In this document: positions 1 through 9,000 of the stretch, one piece after another | How the letters are laid out: each line of letters starts with the position of its first letter | Numbering within the stretch: position 1 is the first letter of the stretch | Program-made: the position numbers and the translations under genes | Origin: Candidatus Brevundimonas colombiensis | GTDB taxonomy: Bacteria > Pseudomonadota > Alphaproteobacteria > Caulobacterales > Caulobacteraceae | NCBI GenBank assembly: GCA_029202665.1 | Contig: CP119326.1 | Location: forward strand, 3,038,001 to 3,102,000 | DNA length: 64,000 bases | Direction of reading: 5' to 3' | The notes under the pieces: model-generated | The model's database searches: none | What the model saw: the letters and a program-made list of their open reading frames with translations, nothing else | Told to the model about the DNA's origin: nothing

Positions 1-1580
1 GCCTGTTTCGCATAGGGGTGGATGCGGCCGTCGAAGTTGCGGTTCCCCGACAGGACGGCGGTCGTATAGAGGTCGCGGTCGATGATCTCCTGCTGGATGA
101 CCGGGTCCAGCGCCCCGGACATGCCGTTGCAGGTGGTGCAGGCGAAGGCCACGATGCCGAAGCCCAGAGCCTCCAGTTCGGGCAGCAGGCCCGCCGCCTC
201 CAGATACAGCTGCGCCACCTTCGATCCCGGCGCGAACGAGGTCTTGACCCAGGGCTTGCGGACCAGGCCCAGGGCGTTGGCCTTCTTCGCCACCAGACCA
301 GCGGCGACGACATTGCGGGGATTGGAGGTGTTGGTGCAGCTGGTGATGGCGGCGATGATCACCGCCCCGTCCGGCATCAGGCCCTCGCGCTCTTCGGCCA
401 GGGCGCCTTCCAGGTCGACCGCCACGCCGCGCTCGTGCAGGGCGGCGGTGGGCAGGCGGCGATGCGGGTTGGACGGACCGGCCAGATTACGCTCGACCGT
501 CGACAGGTCGAACGTCAGCACCCGCTCGTATTCCGCCGTCTTCAAGGCGTCGGCCCACAGGCCGGTCGTCTTCGCATAGGTTTCCACCAGGGCGATCTGA
601 TCCGGCTCGCGCCCGGTCAGGCGCAGATAGTCCAGCGTCTGCTGGTCGATGTAGAACATCGCCGCCGTGGCCCCATATTCAGGGCACATGTTGGAGATGG
701 TGGCCCGGTCGCCGATGGTCAGGCTGTCGGCGCCCTCGCCGAAGAATTCCAGCCAGGCGCCCACCACCTTCTGCCCGCGCAGGAACTCGGTCAGGGCCAG
801 AACAATGTCGGTGGCGGTGATGCCTTCGGCGCGACGCCCGGTCAGATTCACGCCCACGATGTCGGGCAGGCGCATCATCGACGGCCGGCCCAGCATGACC
901 GTCTCGGCCTCCAGTCCGCCGACGCCGATGGCGATGACGCCCAGCGCATCGACGTGCGGCGTGTGGCTGTCGGTGCCGACGCAGGTGTCCGGGAAGGCCA
1001 CGCCGTCGCGCACCTGGATGACCGGGCTCATCTTCTCCAGATTGATCTGGTGCATGATGCCGTTGCCGGCGGGAATGACGTCCACATTCTCGAACGCCCG
1101 CTTGGTCCATTCGATGAAGTGGAAGCGGTCCGCGTTGCGGCGATCCTCGATGGCGCGGTTCTTGGCGAAGGCGTCGGGATCGAAGCCCGGCGCCTCGACC
1201 GCCAGCGAATGGTCGACGATCAGCTGGGTCGGCACCACCGGATTGACCTTGGCCGGATCGCCGCCCTGATCGGCGATGGCGTCGCGCAGGCCCGCCAGAT
1301 CGACCAGCGCCGTCTGGCCCAGAATGTCGTGACAGACGACGCGCGCCGGGTACCAGGGGAAGTCCAGGTCGCGCTTGCGGTGGATGATCTGACGCAGTGC
1401 GTCCGGCAACAGCGCCGGGTCGCACCGGCGAACCAGCTGTTCGGCCAGGACCCGCAGCACATAGGGCAGGCCGTCATAGGCGCCGGGCTGGATCGCGTGG
1501 ATCGCGGCGCGCGTGTCGAAGTAATCGGCGCGCATGTCACCGGGGGCGCTCAGCAACCGACTGCGGTAGGCCTGATTCAT
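1..1580 (-). CDS. acnD: Fe-S-dependent 2-methylcitrate dehydratase AcnD (3' end outside window)
   Basis: About 526 N-terminal residues of an aconitase-superfamily enzyme; the family runs to about 860-870 residues, so the C-terminal third lies beyond base 1. The N-terminus reads MNQAYRSRLLSAPGDMRADY, then DFPWYPARVVCHDILGQTA, VVPTQLIVDHSLAVE, GNGIMHQINLEKMSPVIQ and PDTCVGTDSHTPHVDALGVI. This arrangement is typical of AcnD rather than the citrate-cycle AcnA. In AcnD organisms the enzyme dehydrates 2-methylcitrate to 2-methylaconitate, which PrpF isomerises; prpF is expected just left of the window. The ATG at 1578-1580 is chosen because it gives the family N-terminus. The gene is divergent from the thioesterase-prpC-prpB operon across a 271-base region, so shared control is likely. 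Confidence 0.9.
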   Translation of the reverse strand, partial: MNQAYRSRLLSAPGDMRADYFDTRAAIHAIQPGAYDGLPYVLRVLAEQLVRRCDPALLPDALRQIIHRKRDLDFPWYPARVVCHDILGQTALVDLAGLRDAIADQGGDPAKVNPVVPTQLIVDHSLAVEAPGFDPDAFAKNRAIEDRRNADRFHFIEWTKRAFENVDVIPAGNGIMHQINLEKMSPVIQVRDGVAFPDTCVGTDSHTPHVDALGVIAIGVGGLEAETVMLGRPSMMRLPDIVGVNLTGRRAEGITATDIVLALTEFLRGQKVVGAWLEFFGEGADSLTIGDRATISNMCPEYGATAAMFYIDQQTLDYLRLTGREPDQIALVETYAKTTGLWADALKTAEYERVLTFDLSTVERNLAGPSNPHRRLPTAALHERGVAVDLEGALAEEREGLMPDGAVIIAAITSCTNTSNPRNVVAAGLVAKKANALGLVRKPWVKTSFAPGSKVAQLYLEAAGLLPELEALGFGIVAFACTTCNGMSGALDPVIQQEIIDRDLYTTAVLSGNRNFDGRIHPYAKQ

Positions 1581-1702
1581 CGGTGCGATCTTTCGAGCAG
1601 GAAGACGGAGGTTGGACAGTGCGCCCTCAATAGGCGTCAGACCGGCGCGTGAGGACGACTGAAACGGCGGAAGTTTGTGAAAGCCCTTCTGTAAATCCGC
1701 CA

Positions 1703-1745
1703 ATTTTGCAAAATCAGGACCGGGTTCGGCTTTGCATTATTTGCA
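1703..1745. promoter_or_regulatory. Candidate operator: TTTGCAAA palindrome plus repeated TTTGCA in the acnD/prp divergent region
   Basis: A perfect 12-base palindrome, attttgcaaaat, lies at 1703-1714. Two further TTTGCA copies follow at 1731-1736 and 1740-1745. RamB/ScfR-type (COG3800) short-chain acyl-CoA regulators bind TTTGCAAA-like sites upstream of methylcitrate and glyoxylate genes in other bacteria. The position between acnD and the prp operon fits that role; the regulator itself is not seen in the window. Confidence 0.5.
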
Positions 1746-1851
1746 GGTTCACAGCTTCGGCTCCGCAGCTTTCCGCCTTTTTAGTCCTTCTGATGAGGCG
1801 TAGGCCGTGAATATCTCCTGACCTCGCGGATCGGCCGCGCCCCGAGGTCCA

Positions 1852-2262
1852 ATGTCGTCTCCGACCCCGTTTCAATACGAAGAGACCCGCTTTTCGGAGA
1901 TGGTCTTTCCTGACCAGGCCAATCACTACGGCGCGCTGTTCGCCGGGTCGGGCCTGGCCCTGTTGAGCAAGGCGGCCCTCATCGCGGCCAGTCGCCGCGC
2001 GCGGCGGGACGTCGTCATGGCCCGGTCGGAGGCGACCGATTTCCTCACCCCTGTGCAGGTCGGCGAGTTGCTCGACATGGTGGCGCGCGTGGTTCGGGTC
2101 GGACGAACCTCCCTGACCGTCGAGGTCGAGGGCGTCGCCGAAATCCTTTCCACCGGCGTCCGCCGCCCCGCGCTTCATGGCCGTTTCGAGATGGTGGCGG
2201 TCGACGCCGACGGGCGACCGACGCCCCTCTCGCGCCATCCAGAACCGTTCGCCCCGGCCTGA
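1852..2262 (+). CDS. Hotdog-fold acyl-CoA thioesterase
   Basis: 136 residues. The N-terminal stretch FSEMVFPDQANHYGALFAG is the hallmark of YciA/BFIT-type hotdog thioesterases, with the Asp of the PDQANHYG loop as the probable catalytic residue. It should hydrolyse short acyl-CoAs in the cytoplasm. A GAGG ribosome-binding site precedes the ATG at 1852. It is the first gene of a plus-strand run with prpC and prpB (43 bases to prpC), which suggests a relief function when propionyl-CoA or methylcitrate-cycle CoA esters accumulate. The substrate cannot be read from the sequence. Confidence 0.8.
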   Translation: MSSPTPFQYEETRFSEMVFPDQANHYGALFAGSGLALLSKAALIAASRRARRDVVMARSEATDFLTPVQVGELLDMVARVVRVGRTSLTVEVEGVAEILSTGVRRPALHGRFEMVAVDADGRPTPLSRHPEPFAPA

Positions 2263-2305
2263 CATCCTTCCATCGTCGATCCCAGCCTTCCTTGAGGAGA
2301 CTTCA

Positions 2306-3463
2306 ATGACCGAGACCACCCTCGCGCCCGGCGTGAAACCCAAGAAGTCCGTCGCCCTGTCCGGTGTTCTGGCGGGCAATACGGCGCTGTGCACCGTCGG
2401 CCGGTCCGGCAATGACCTGCACTACCGCGGCTACGACATTCTGGACTTCGCCGAGACGAGCGAGTTCGAGGAAATCGCCCATCTTTTGATCCACGGCGCC
2501 CTGCCCAACAAGGCCCAGCTGAAGGCCTACAAGACCAAGCTGAAGGCCCTGCGCGGCCTGCCGTCCGCGGTGAAGTCGGCGCTGGAGACCGTGCCCGCGG
2601 CGGCCCATCCGATGGACGTGATGCGCACGGGCGTCTCGGCCCTGGGGTGCGCCCTGCCCGAAGCCCACGACCACAATCACCCGGGCGCGCGCGACATCGC
2701 CGACCGGCTGGTGGCCTCTCTGGGGTCCATGCTGCTGTACTGGCACCATTTCAGCCAGAACGGCCGCCGCATCGAGGTCCAGACCGACGACGAGACGGTC
2801 GGCGGCCATTTCCTGCACCTGCTGCACGGCACGCCGCCGTCCGAGGGCTGGGTGCGGGCCATGCACACCTCGCTGATCCTGTACGCCGAGCATGAGTTCA
2901 ACGCCTCGACCTTCACCGCGCGCGTCATCGCCGGGACCGGGTCGGACATGTTCTCGGCCATCGCCGGGGCCATCGGCGCCCTGCGCGGCCCCAAGCACGG
3001 CGGCGCCAACGAGGTCGCCTTCGAGATCCAGAAACGCTACGCCGACGCCGACGAGGCCGAGGCCGACATCCGCCGCCGCATGGAGGCCAAGGAGGTCATC
3101 ATCGGCTTCGGCCACCCGGTCTACACGATATCCGACCCGCGCAATGTGGTGATCAAGCGTGTCGCCAAACAGCTCAGCGACGAGGCCGGGTCGCCCCGGA
3201 TGTACGACATCGCCGAACGCATCGAGAGCGTCATGATGGACGAGAAGAAGATGTTCCCGAACCTGGACTGGTTCTCGGCCGTCTCCTACCACATGATGGG
3301 CGTGCCGACGGCGATGTTCACGCCCCTGTTCGTGATCTCGCGCACCACCGGCTGGGCCGCCCACGTCATCGAACAGCGCACGGACAACAAGATCATCCGC
3401 CCGTCCGCCAACTACACCGGGCCGGAGAACCTGGCCTTCGCCCCCCTGGCCGAGCGCGCCTGA
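2306..3463 (+). CDS. prpC: 2-methylcitrate synthase PrpC
   Basis: 385 residues, the usual length for PrpC. Citrate-synthase-family residues are visible: LYAEHEFNAST with H196, GPKHGGAN with H231, GFGHPVY with H270 and NLDWFSAVSY with D321. It condenses propionyl-CoA with oxaloacetate to 2-methylcitrate. The ATG at 2306 follows an AGGAGA ribosome-binding site at 2295-2300; the frame is open upstream into the thioesterase, but that extension has no homologous character. The preceding thioesterase and following prpB (23-base gap) make a methylcitrate operon. Citrate synthase proper (GltA) is longer and its C-terminus differs, so PrpC is preferred. Confidence 0.93.
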   Translation: MTETTLAPGVKPKKSVALSGVLAGNTALCTVGRSGNDLHYRGYDILDFAETSEFEEIAHLLIHGALPNKAQLKAYKTKLKALRGLPSAVKSALETVPAAAHPMDVMRTGVSALGCALPEAHDHNHPGARDIADRLVASLGSMLLYWHHFSQNGRRIEVQTDDETVGGHFLHLLHGTPPSEGWVRAMHTSLILYAEHEFNASTFTARVIAGTGSDMFSAIAGAIGALRGPKHGGANEVAFEIQKRYADADEAEADIRRRMEAKEVIIGFGHPVYTISDPRNVVIKRVAKQLSDEAGSPRMYDIAERIESVMMDEKKMFPNLDWFSAVSYHMMGVPTAMFTPLFVISRTTGWAAHVIEQRTDNKIIRPSANYTGPENLAFAPLAERA

Positions 3464-3486
3464 GCCCCTCTGAGAGACGACACTCC

Positions 3487-4410
3487 ATGCCTTATCTTCT
3501 CGCCTCGGACCTGCCGACCGAGTCCGCCGGAAAGCGGTTCCGCGCCGCCCTCGCCCGCGACGGCATCTGGCAGTTGCCGGGAGCCCACAACGGCCAGGCG
3601 TCGATCCAGGCGCGGAACGCCGGTTTCGACGGCGTCTACCTGTCCGGCGCGGCCATGACGGCCTCGATGGGCCTGCCGGACCTGGGCATCATCACGGTGG
3701 ACGAGGTCGCCTTCTTCATCCGCCAGATCGCGCGCGCCTCGGGCCTGCCGCTGCTGGTGGACGGCGACACCGGCTACGGCGAGGCGCTGAACGTCATGCA
3801 TATGGTGCGGACCTTCGAGGAGGCGGGCGCGGGCGCCGTGCACCTGGAAGACCAGATCCTGCCCAAGAAGTGCGGCCACCTGAACGGCAAGGCCCTGGTC
3901 CCGGCCCTCGACATGGCCGCCAAGGTCGCCGCCGCCAAAAAGGCCAGCCGCGACATCGTCATCATGGCCCGCACCGACGCCGCCGGCGTGGAGGGTTTCG
4001 ACGCCGCCGTGGACCGGGCGAAGATGTACGTCGACGCCGGCGCCGACTGCATCTTCCCGGAAGCCCTGAACACCCGCGAGATGTTCGAGAAGTTCGCCAG
4101 GGCCATGCCCGGCGTGCCGCTGCTGGCCAATATGACCGAGTTCGGCAAGACGCCCTTCTATACCGCGACCGAGTTCGAGCAGATGGGCTACAAGATGGTG
4201 ATCTGGCCGGTCTCCTCGCTGCGCGCCGCCAACAAGGCGCAGGAAGAGCTCTACGCCTCGATCAGGGCCAACGGCGGGACGCACAAATACGTCGACCGCA
4301 TGCAGACCCGTCAGGAACTGTACGACACCATCGGCCTGCACCAGTTCGAGGAACTGGACGCCTCGATCATCAAGACCATCGTGCCCCAGGGGATGCCGCA
4401 GGTCGGCTGA
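3487..4410 (+). CDS. prpB: 2-methylisocitrate lyase PrpB
   Basis: 307 residues of the isocitrate lyase/PEP mutase superfamily. The metal-binding stretch LVDGDTGYGEA (D92, D94) and the catalytic-loop motif LPKKCGHLNGK (C129) are present. The enzyme cleaves 2-methylisocitrate to succinate and pyruvate, the last step of the cycle fed by PrpC and AcnD. Its length and KKCGH context match PrpB rather than the much longer isocitrate lyase AceA. It directly follows prpC in the same operon. Confidence 0.93.
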   Translation: MPYLLASDLPTESAGKRFRAALARDGIWQLPGAHNGQASIQARNAGFDGVYLSGAAMTASMGLPDLGIITVDEVAFFIRQIARASGLPLLVDGDTGYGEALNVMHMVRTFEEAGAGAVHLEDQILPKKCGHLNGKALVPALDMAAKVAAAKKASRDIVIMARTDAAGVEGFDAAVDRAKMYVDAGADCIFPEALNTREMFEKFARAMPGVPLLANMTEFGKTPFYTATEFEQMGYKMVIWPVSSLRAANKAQEELYASIRANGGTHKYVDRMQTRQELYDTIGLHQFEELDASIIKTIVPQGMPQVG

Positions 4411-4442
4411 TCCGACCCGGCATTCGTGCTAGACGCCGGTCC

Positions 4443-5123
4443 ATGTCAGACGCGCACAAACCTGCCGAAGCCTTCATCCGCCCTGTCCTGGTCCCGCCCG
4501 GCGGCGAGACCAGGGTGCTGCTGCATTCCTGCTGCGCGCCCTGCTCAGGCGAGGTCATGGAGGCGATGCTGGCGTCGGACATCGACTACACGATCTTCTT
4601 CTACAACCCGAACATCCACCCGGAGAAGGAGTACCTCCTCCGCAAGGACGAGAACGTTCGTTTCGCCGAGAAGCACGGCGTGCCCTTCGTCGACGCCGAC
4701 TACGACAAGGACAACTGGTTCGAACGGGCCAAAGGCATGGAGTGGGAGCCGGAACGCGGCATCCGCTGCACCATGTGTTTCGACATGCGCTTCGAGCGGA
4801 CGGCGCTCTACGCCCACGAACACGGCTTTCCGGTCATGACGTCCAGCCTCGGCATCAGCCGATGGAAGGACATGAACCAGATCAACGGCTGCGGCGAACG
4901 GGCGGTGAAGCCGTACGACGGCCTCAGCTACTGGGACTATAACTGGCGCAAGGGCGGCGGCGCCTCGCGCATGATCGAAATCTCCAAACAGGAAGAATTC
5001 TATCAGCAGGAATACTGCGGCTGCGTCTATTCGCTGCGGGACACCAACCTGCATCGCCGCGAGACCGGCCGGAAGTCGATCGAACTGGGCACGCAATTCT
5101 ACCGGATCGTCGATCGCACCTGA
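4443..5123 (+). CDS. queH: Epoxyqueuosine reductase QueH
   Basis: 226 residues of the former DUF208 family. Conserved cysteine motifs are all present: HSCCAPCS near residues 28-35, CTMCFDMR near 109, and EYCGCVYS near the C-terminus. QueH reduces epoxyqueuosine to queuosine in tRNA and replaces QueG in many bacteria. It starts at ATG 4443, 32 bases after prpB. It may be co-transcribed by position, although the function is unrelated. The cysteine pattern makes the assignment firm. Confidence 0.9.
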   Translation: MSDAHKPAEAFIRPVLVPPGGETRVLLHSCCAPCSGEVMEAMLASDIDYTIFFYNPNIHPEKEYLLRKDENVRFAEKHGVPFVDADYDKDNWFERAKGMEWEPERGIRCTMCFDMRFERTALYAHEHGFPVMTSSLGISRWKDMNQINGCGERAVKPYDGLSYWDYNWRKGGGASRMIEISKQEEFYQQEYCGCVYSLRDTNLHRRETGRKSIELGTQFYRIVDRT

Positions 5124-5232
5124 AGCACGGCCCAACACGTCGCCCACCGGACCGGCGGCCTCGGGCTTAGCCTCTCAGAACCGCCACAGGGTATTGGCCG
5201 CGCTGCGCGCCCGGCCCAGAAACAAAACGGCC

Positions 5233-5997
5233 TCATCCGTTTCTCCCGACGAAGAACTCGACCGGCACGACCAGTTCGATCCGTTCGCCCTCGACCTCGG
5301 CCGGAGGTCTTGGCAGGGGCTGAGCACGGGTCAGCATATCCAGCGCTGCATGATCCAGAACCGGCGCTCCCGAGCTGCGATCGATCCGCGCGGTCAGGAC
5401 GCGGCCCTGCCGATCCATAACGAAGCGCACATGGGCGACGCCCTGCTGGCGGCGGGCCAGAGCGGCTGCGGGATAGCGCTTGTTGCTTTCCAGATGGGCC
5501 AGAAGCCGGCCGCGCCAGTCCGATGGCGCCGACGACGCTGACGCCGCAGGGGGCGCGGGTCGTGACAACGGCGCCGTTGTGGCGGGAGCCGGCGTCGCCT
5601 GAACGGCGCTCTCGGGCTGCGGGGTTCGCTCAGGGATCAGCAGGGGTTCGACCTGATCCTGCGCCTCGGTGATCCGCACCTTCTCCAGCTCGCGTGGCAC
5701 GGGTCGGGAAGCCGCCGCCTCCACCTGTTGCGGTCCGGGCGGGAGCTCTGAAACCGGCCGCGGCGGAGCTTGATCTCGGACCAGTTCCACCATCACGACG
5801 GGCTCGACCGTGGGCGTGGACCTCGGCGCCGACGGGATCATCAGCAGCCCCACGAACGGCAGAAGATGCACGGCCAATGCGAACGCTGCCGCCGCGCCCT
5901 TCTCAAACGCCTTGCGTCGCTGCGGCGCCCGCAAGGTCAGCGCCCTCCGCCCGACGACACGATCAAGCGAAATCGAAGACATCGCGGACAAGTCCAT
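5233..5997 (-). CDS. tonB: Energy transducer TonB family protein
   Basis: 254 residues. The protein has a short cytoplasmic N-terminus, one membrane anchor (AAAFALAVHLLPFVGLLMI, about residues 36-54), a long Pro/Ala/Glu-rich periplasmic spacer, and a C-terminal TonB domain with YPAAALARRQQGVAHVRFVM. It passes proton-motive energy from ExbBD to outer-membrane receptors. It overlaps the 3' end of the upstream haem oxygenase; a second ATG at 5980-5982 is an alternative start. Linkage to haem oxygenase and a TonB-dependent receptor suggests a dedicated haem-uptake TonB. No exbB or exbD is seen nearby. Confidence 0.9.
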   Translation of the reverse strand: MDLSAMSSISLDRVVGRRALTLRAPQRRKAFEKGAAAAFALAVHLLPFVGLLMIPSAPRSTPTVEPVVMVELVRDQAPPRPVSELPPGPQQVEAAASRPVPRELEKVRITEAQDQVEPLLIPERTPQPESAVQATPAPATTAPLSRPAPPAASASSAPSDWRGRLLAHLESNKRYPAAALARRQQGVAHVRFVMDRQGRVLTARIDRSSGAPVLDHAALDMLTRAQPLPRPPAEVEGERIELVVPVEFFVGRNG

Positions 5998-6559
5998 GCA
6001 CCCGGACGAAGGCTTCCCGGGCGCCGTCCGCGACCCGTCCCTCTTCGGCCTGCGTCAGTTCTATGCCGTCCAGAGCCTCGGTGAAGCTGCGCCAGTGCCG
6101 CGCCCGCCCCTCCGGCGAAGCGGCCAGATGGCGGGCGCCGTGCGTCTCGTTCAGCCCCAGCGCCGCCGACCATTTCAGAAGAAAGGCCGCGCCGAGGTTG
6201 GAGCCCTCGGCCACATAGAGCCAGCCCAGGGCGGTCGGCAGATCCACCTCGCCCGGCGCGAAACGGGGCGCCGATGTGTGTTCCGGCAGTTCAGCGCCGA
6301 CATCCTTCAGGTCCGCGACGACGTCGGCCAGGCGGCGCCGCTCGGTCAGATCGGGCAGCAGACGTCCCAGCGCGGGCTGGTCATACAGGGCGTGGATGTC
6401 ACGGTGGAAACCGTACTGAACCGCGAGGAAACGCGCGTATCGGGTCAGGTCCTCGAACGGACGCTGGGCCACGATGGTCTTGTCCAGACTATCGTGGGTG
6501 TCGTGCGTCAGCCCCTTGAGGCGTTTCGAACGGCCTAGGTCCTGGATTGTGTCACTCAT
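5963..6559 (-). CDS. Biliverdin-producing haem oxygenase (HemO/BphO type)
   Basis: 198 residues. The N-terminal LKGLTHDTHDSLD supplies the probable proximal histidine. The stretch GWLYVAEGSNLGAAFLLKW matches the distal helix of PigA/HemO and BphO haem oxygenases. The enzyme opens haem to biliverdin, CO and iron in the cytoplasm. The ATG at 6557-6559 is preferred over a TTG two codons upstream. The tonB gene overlaps its 3' end. No phytochrome gene is adjacent, so iron recovery from haem fits better than chromophore supply. Confidence 0.88.
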   Translation of the reverse strand: MSDTIQDLGRSKRLKGLTHDTHDSLDKTIVAQRPFEDLTRYARFLAVQYGFHRDIHALYDQPALGRLLPDLTERRRLADVVADLKDVGAELPEHTSAPRFAPGEVDLPTALGWLYVAEGSNLGAAFLLKWSAALGLNETHGARHLAASPEGRARHWRSFTEALDGIELTQAEEGRVADGAREAFVRVHGLVRDVFDFA

Positions 6560-6591
6560 CGCCAACTCGTCTTCGCCCGATCCGGAACAGG

Positions 6592-6622
6592 TCGCGCCTC
6601 CGGCCGGGCGGCGGAGGCGCGA
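6592..6622 (-). other. Perfect 11-bp hairpin between receptor and haem oxygenase genes
   Basis: Arms tcgcgcctccg (6592-6602) and cggaggcgcga (6612-6622) enclose a 9-base loop. The hairpin sits between the end of the receptor gene (6671) and the haem oxygenase start (6559), on the minus-strand transcript. No U-run follows, so it is more likely an RNA-stability or attenuation element than a classical terminator. Confidence 0.5.
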
Positions 6623-6670
6623 TAGTCAGACGTCCCGGCCGACACCGCCGACCGAGACGGTTTCCTTCGA

Positions 6671-9000
6671 TCAGAAGCGGTAGTTCAGGCCGACCCGCAC
6701 CGTGTGCAGATCGAGCGTGCTGGAGGAGATGCGGCCAATCGGGGTGTCAACCCCCGAGGGAACCGTGACGTTGTCCGAGGTGTAGCCACGATTGATGTTT
6801 CGGCTCGCCCGGTCCAACTGGAAGTCCTCGTCGCCGAAGCGATTGTAGAGGTACTCGGCCTTCAGCGAGACGCGATCGCTGAAGGCCACCTCGGCCCCGG
6901 CGCCCACCACCCAGCCGACGCGCAACTCCTTGGCCTCTTCGCTGAAGTAGGGCCGGGTCACGAGGCCGAACGGCGAGTCTGCGCTGGCCGAGTTGGACCG
7001 TCCCTGAATCCGCGTCTGCTGCTCCTGGAGGAAGGCGACGCCGCCCGTTCCATAGACCAGCGTCCGACCGAAGGTGTGGCCCAGACGGGCGCGCACCGAG
7101 GCGTTCCAGTCGTAGCTGTAGTGATACTCGGCCTGAATAATCTCCTTATCGGCCCACCGGCCGGTATCCAGTTCGGCAGCGAGGAAGTACTCGCGCCCCT
7201 TTGCCGGGCTGGCGCTGCCGTCGATCTCAATGCCCGCGACCCAAAGGTCCGACAGCATCCAGTTGTAGCCGCCCTGCAGGCCGCCGTTGGCCGCGCGGGC
7301 CTGACGGTCGACGCGTTCGGAAGCCGCGACCCCACTGGCCTCGCCGTTGGCCGAACGGGTGTCGCCCCGGCTGCTGTACTGCCCCCACCCCATGTGCGAG
7401 CCGAGGTAGAAGCCGCTCCAGTCGCCGTTGAAGTCCTGCAACGGATCGGCGGCAAGCCCCTCCATCGCGGCGCGGGCGCGACGGCGGGCGGAACCGCCCC
7501 CCTCCCATTCACCGTCGCCGAAGCGGGTCACCAGATTGAAGCTCAGGGTCCGGCCGGGCGCCGGCAGGACGGCCACGCCCTCGCCCAGGGTCAAGGCGTC
7601 AACATAGTAGCGGTCTGTCAGGTTGTTGACCGTCAGGTTCAGACTGGTCCGCCCATTGATCGCATAGCTGCCGTAGAGATCGACCACCTCATAGGCGGGT
7701 TCACGCTCCACCTTGCTATAGCGGGCTCCGAACTCAAGCTTCTCGTCCAGCAGGCGGCCGCCAAGCGAGACGCTGTTCATACGGCGTGGCGGGATGTGAG
7801 AGACGAACCAGGATTGGTTTGTCGGCGCCATGCCCTGCTCGCACCACTCGCTCTGCCCGGCCATCTCCCGACTGCAGGTGGTAATATCAGTATACTCGGT
7901 CCCGTTCAGCTCGCCGAAGATCCAGCCTCGGTCGTAGCGGACCGAATACTCATAACCTTTCAGACTGACGCGAGGGATATTGATGCGAGCGAGGACATTG
8001 GTCGAATACCCGTCCGGCGATGTCAACAGTTCGTCGCCCAGAGTGATGTAGTCGGTCACATCATTGTGGAACCAGCCGAACTTGGCCTGCAGCATGTCGT
8101 CGTGGCCCAGCAGGCCGAAGGCCTGATAATTGACCCCGATCTCAGTGTTGTGGGCGTGTTCGGGCCGCAGGTTGGTGTAGGGATTGACGAACCCCGAGAA
8201 ACCCTCCGTGGCCTCAAACGGGCTGGCGAAGCGCAGGGCCTCAGCATGGCGGCCGTACAGTTGCACGCCGCGAACCGGCTCGATGATCGCCGAAATGACG
8301 GGGGCCCAGCCGGATCCCTCGTCGCGGTTTATCAACCCGCCCTGAACCCAGCTGATACCGGCCTTGCGATCCTGAACCACGTTCTCCGTGTAGCGCCCCC
8401 CCAGCTCCAGCGTGGTCCAAGGGGCCGGCTTGTAGGTCGCGGCGATAAAGGCGCTGTACTGGCGTCGCCAGCCTTCGCGCGTGATATCCCAGGCACGGCC
8501 CGGATACTGTGCATCCAGCCTGGCCCAGTCTTTCGAAAGGCCGAACTTCTCCAAGTCGAAGGCGCCGCCATAGGCGATGGCCAACTCCCCCGCCGCGCCG
8601 CTGAAACGCGAGGTGTTGGACAGGGTCACGCCTCGGCGCTGCGACGCCGTGGCCGCGAACTTGTCACCGTTGTAGTCGGAATTGCCGAAATGCAGTCGGA
8701 CAGGGTCCACCACTAGGCTGTCGATCTCCGTCAGCCAGAGATCCGCCTTGAAATCGATCAGGGGCGAAGCGGGATTGTAGCGATAGCGCGCCGTCCACGT
8801 GTCCACGCCGACATCTGATGTCGTCTGGCGAGGCGTGTCGCCGTACATCAGCTGCGAAGGTTTCATCTCGCCGTGTTCGGTTTCATAGCGCATGTAGGAC
8901 AGATCGAAGGTGTGACCTTCCAACGGACGGATCACGGTGCGCAGCAGGACTGAGGTATTGTCGTGCGAGGTGTTGAGCACCTGCTCGTCGTATCCGGACA
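6671..9000 (-). pseudogene. 5'-truncated TonB-dependent haem receptor fused to a C-terminal Omp25/Omp31-like barrel
   Basis: The reading frame is open up to about 9106, but receptor-like sequence begins only near VSGYDEQVLNTSHDNTSVLL (about 9000), inside the barrel. The signal peptide, TonB box and plug are missing. Barrel strands run through to GRTLSFNLVTRFGDG (about 7515). A second domain follows at about 7440-6671: DFNGDWSGFYLGSHMGWGQY, GGYNWMLSDLWVAGIEIDG, RARLGHTFGRTLVYGTGGVAF and a terminal VRVGLNYRF, as in the 8-strand Omp25/Omp31 porin-like family. Haem specificity is inferred from the adjacent haem oxygenase and tonB. Upstream of 9000 lies unrelated plus-strand mobile-element sequence, so the gene was probably cut by the island boundary. 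Without a plug or signal peptide it cannot work as a receptor. Confidence 0.75.

Noticed and set aside
18..1652. Long plus-strand open frame of 544 codons over acnD
   Set aside because: It is antisense to acnD, lacks any domain and has low-complexity composition typical of GC-rich shadow frames.
6704..8716. Plus-strand open frame of 670 codons
   Set aside because: It is antisense to the TonB receptor/Omp domain gene, whose beta-barrel motifs are clear.
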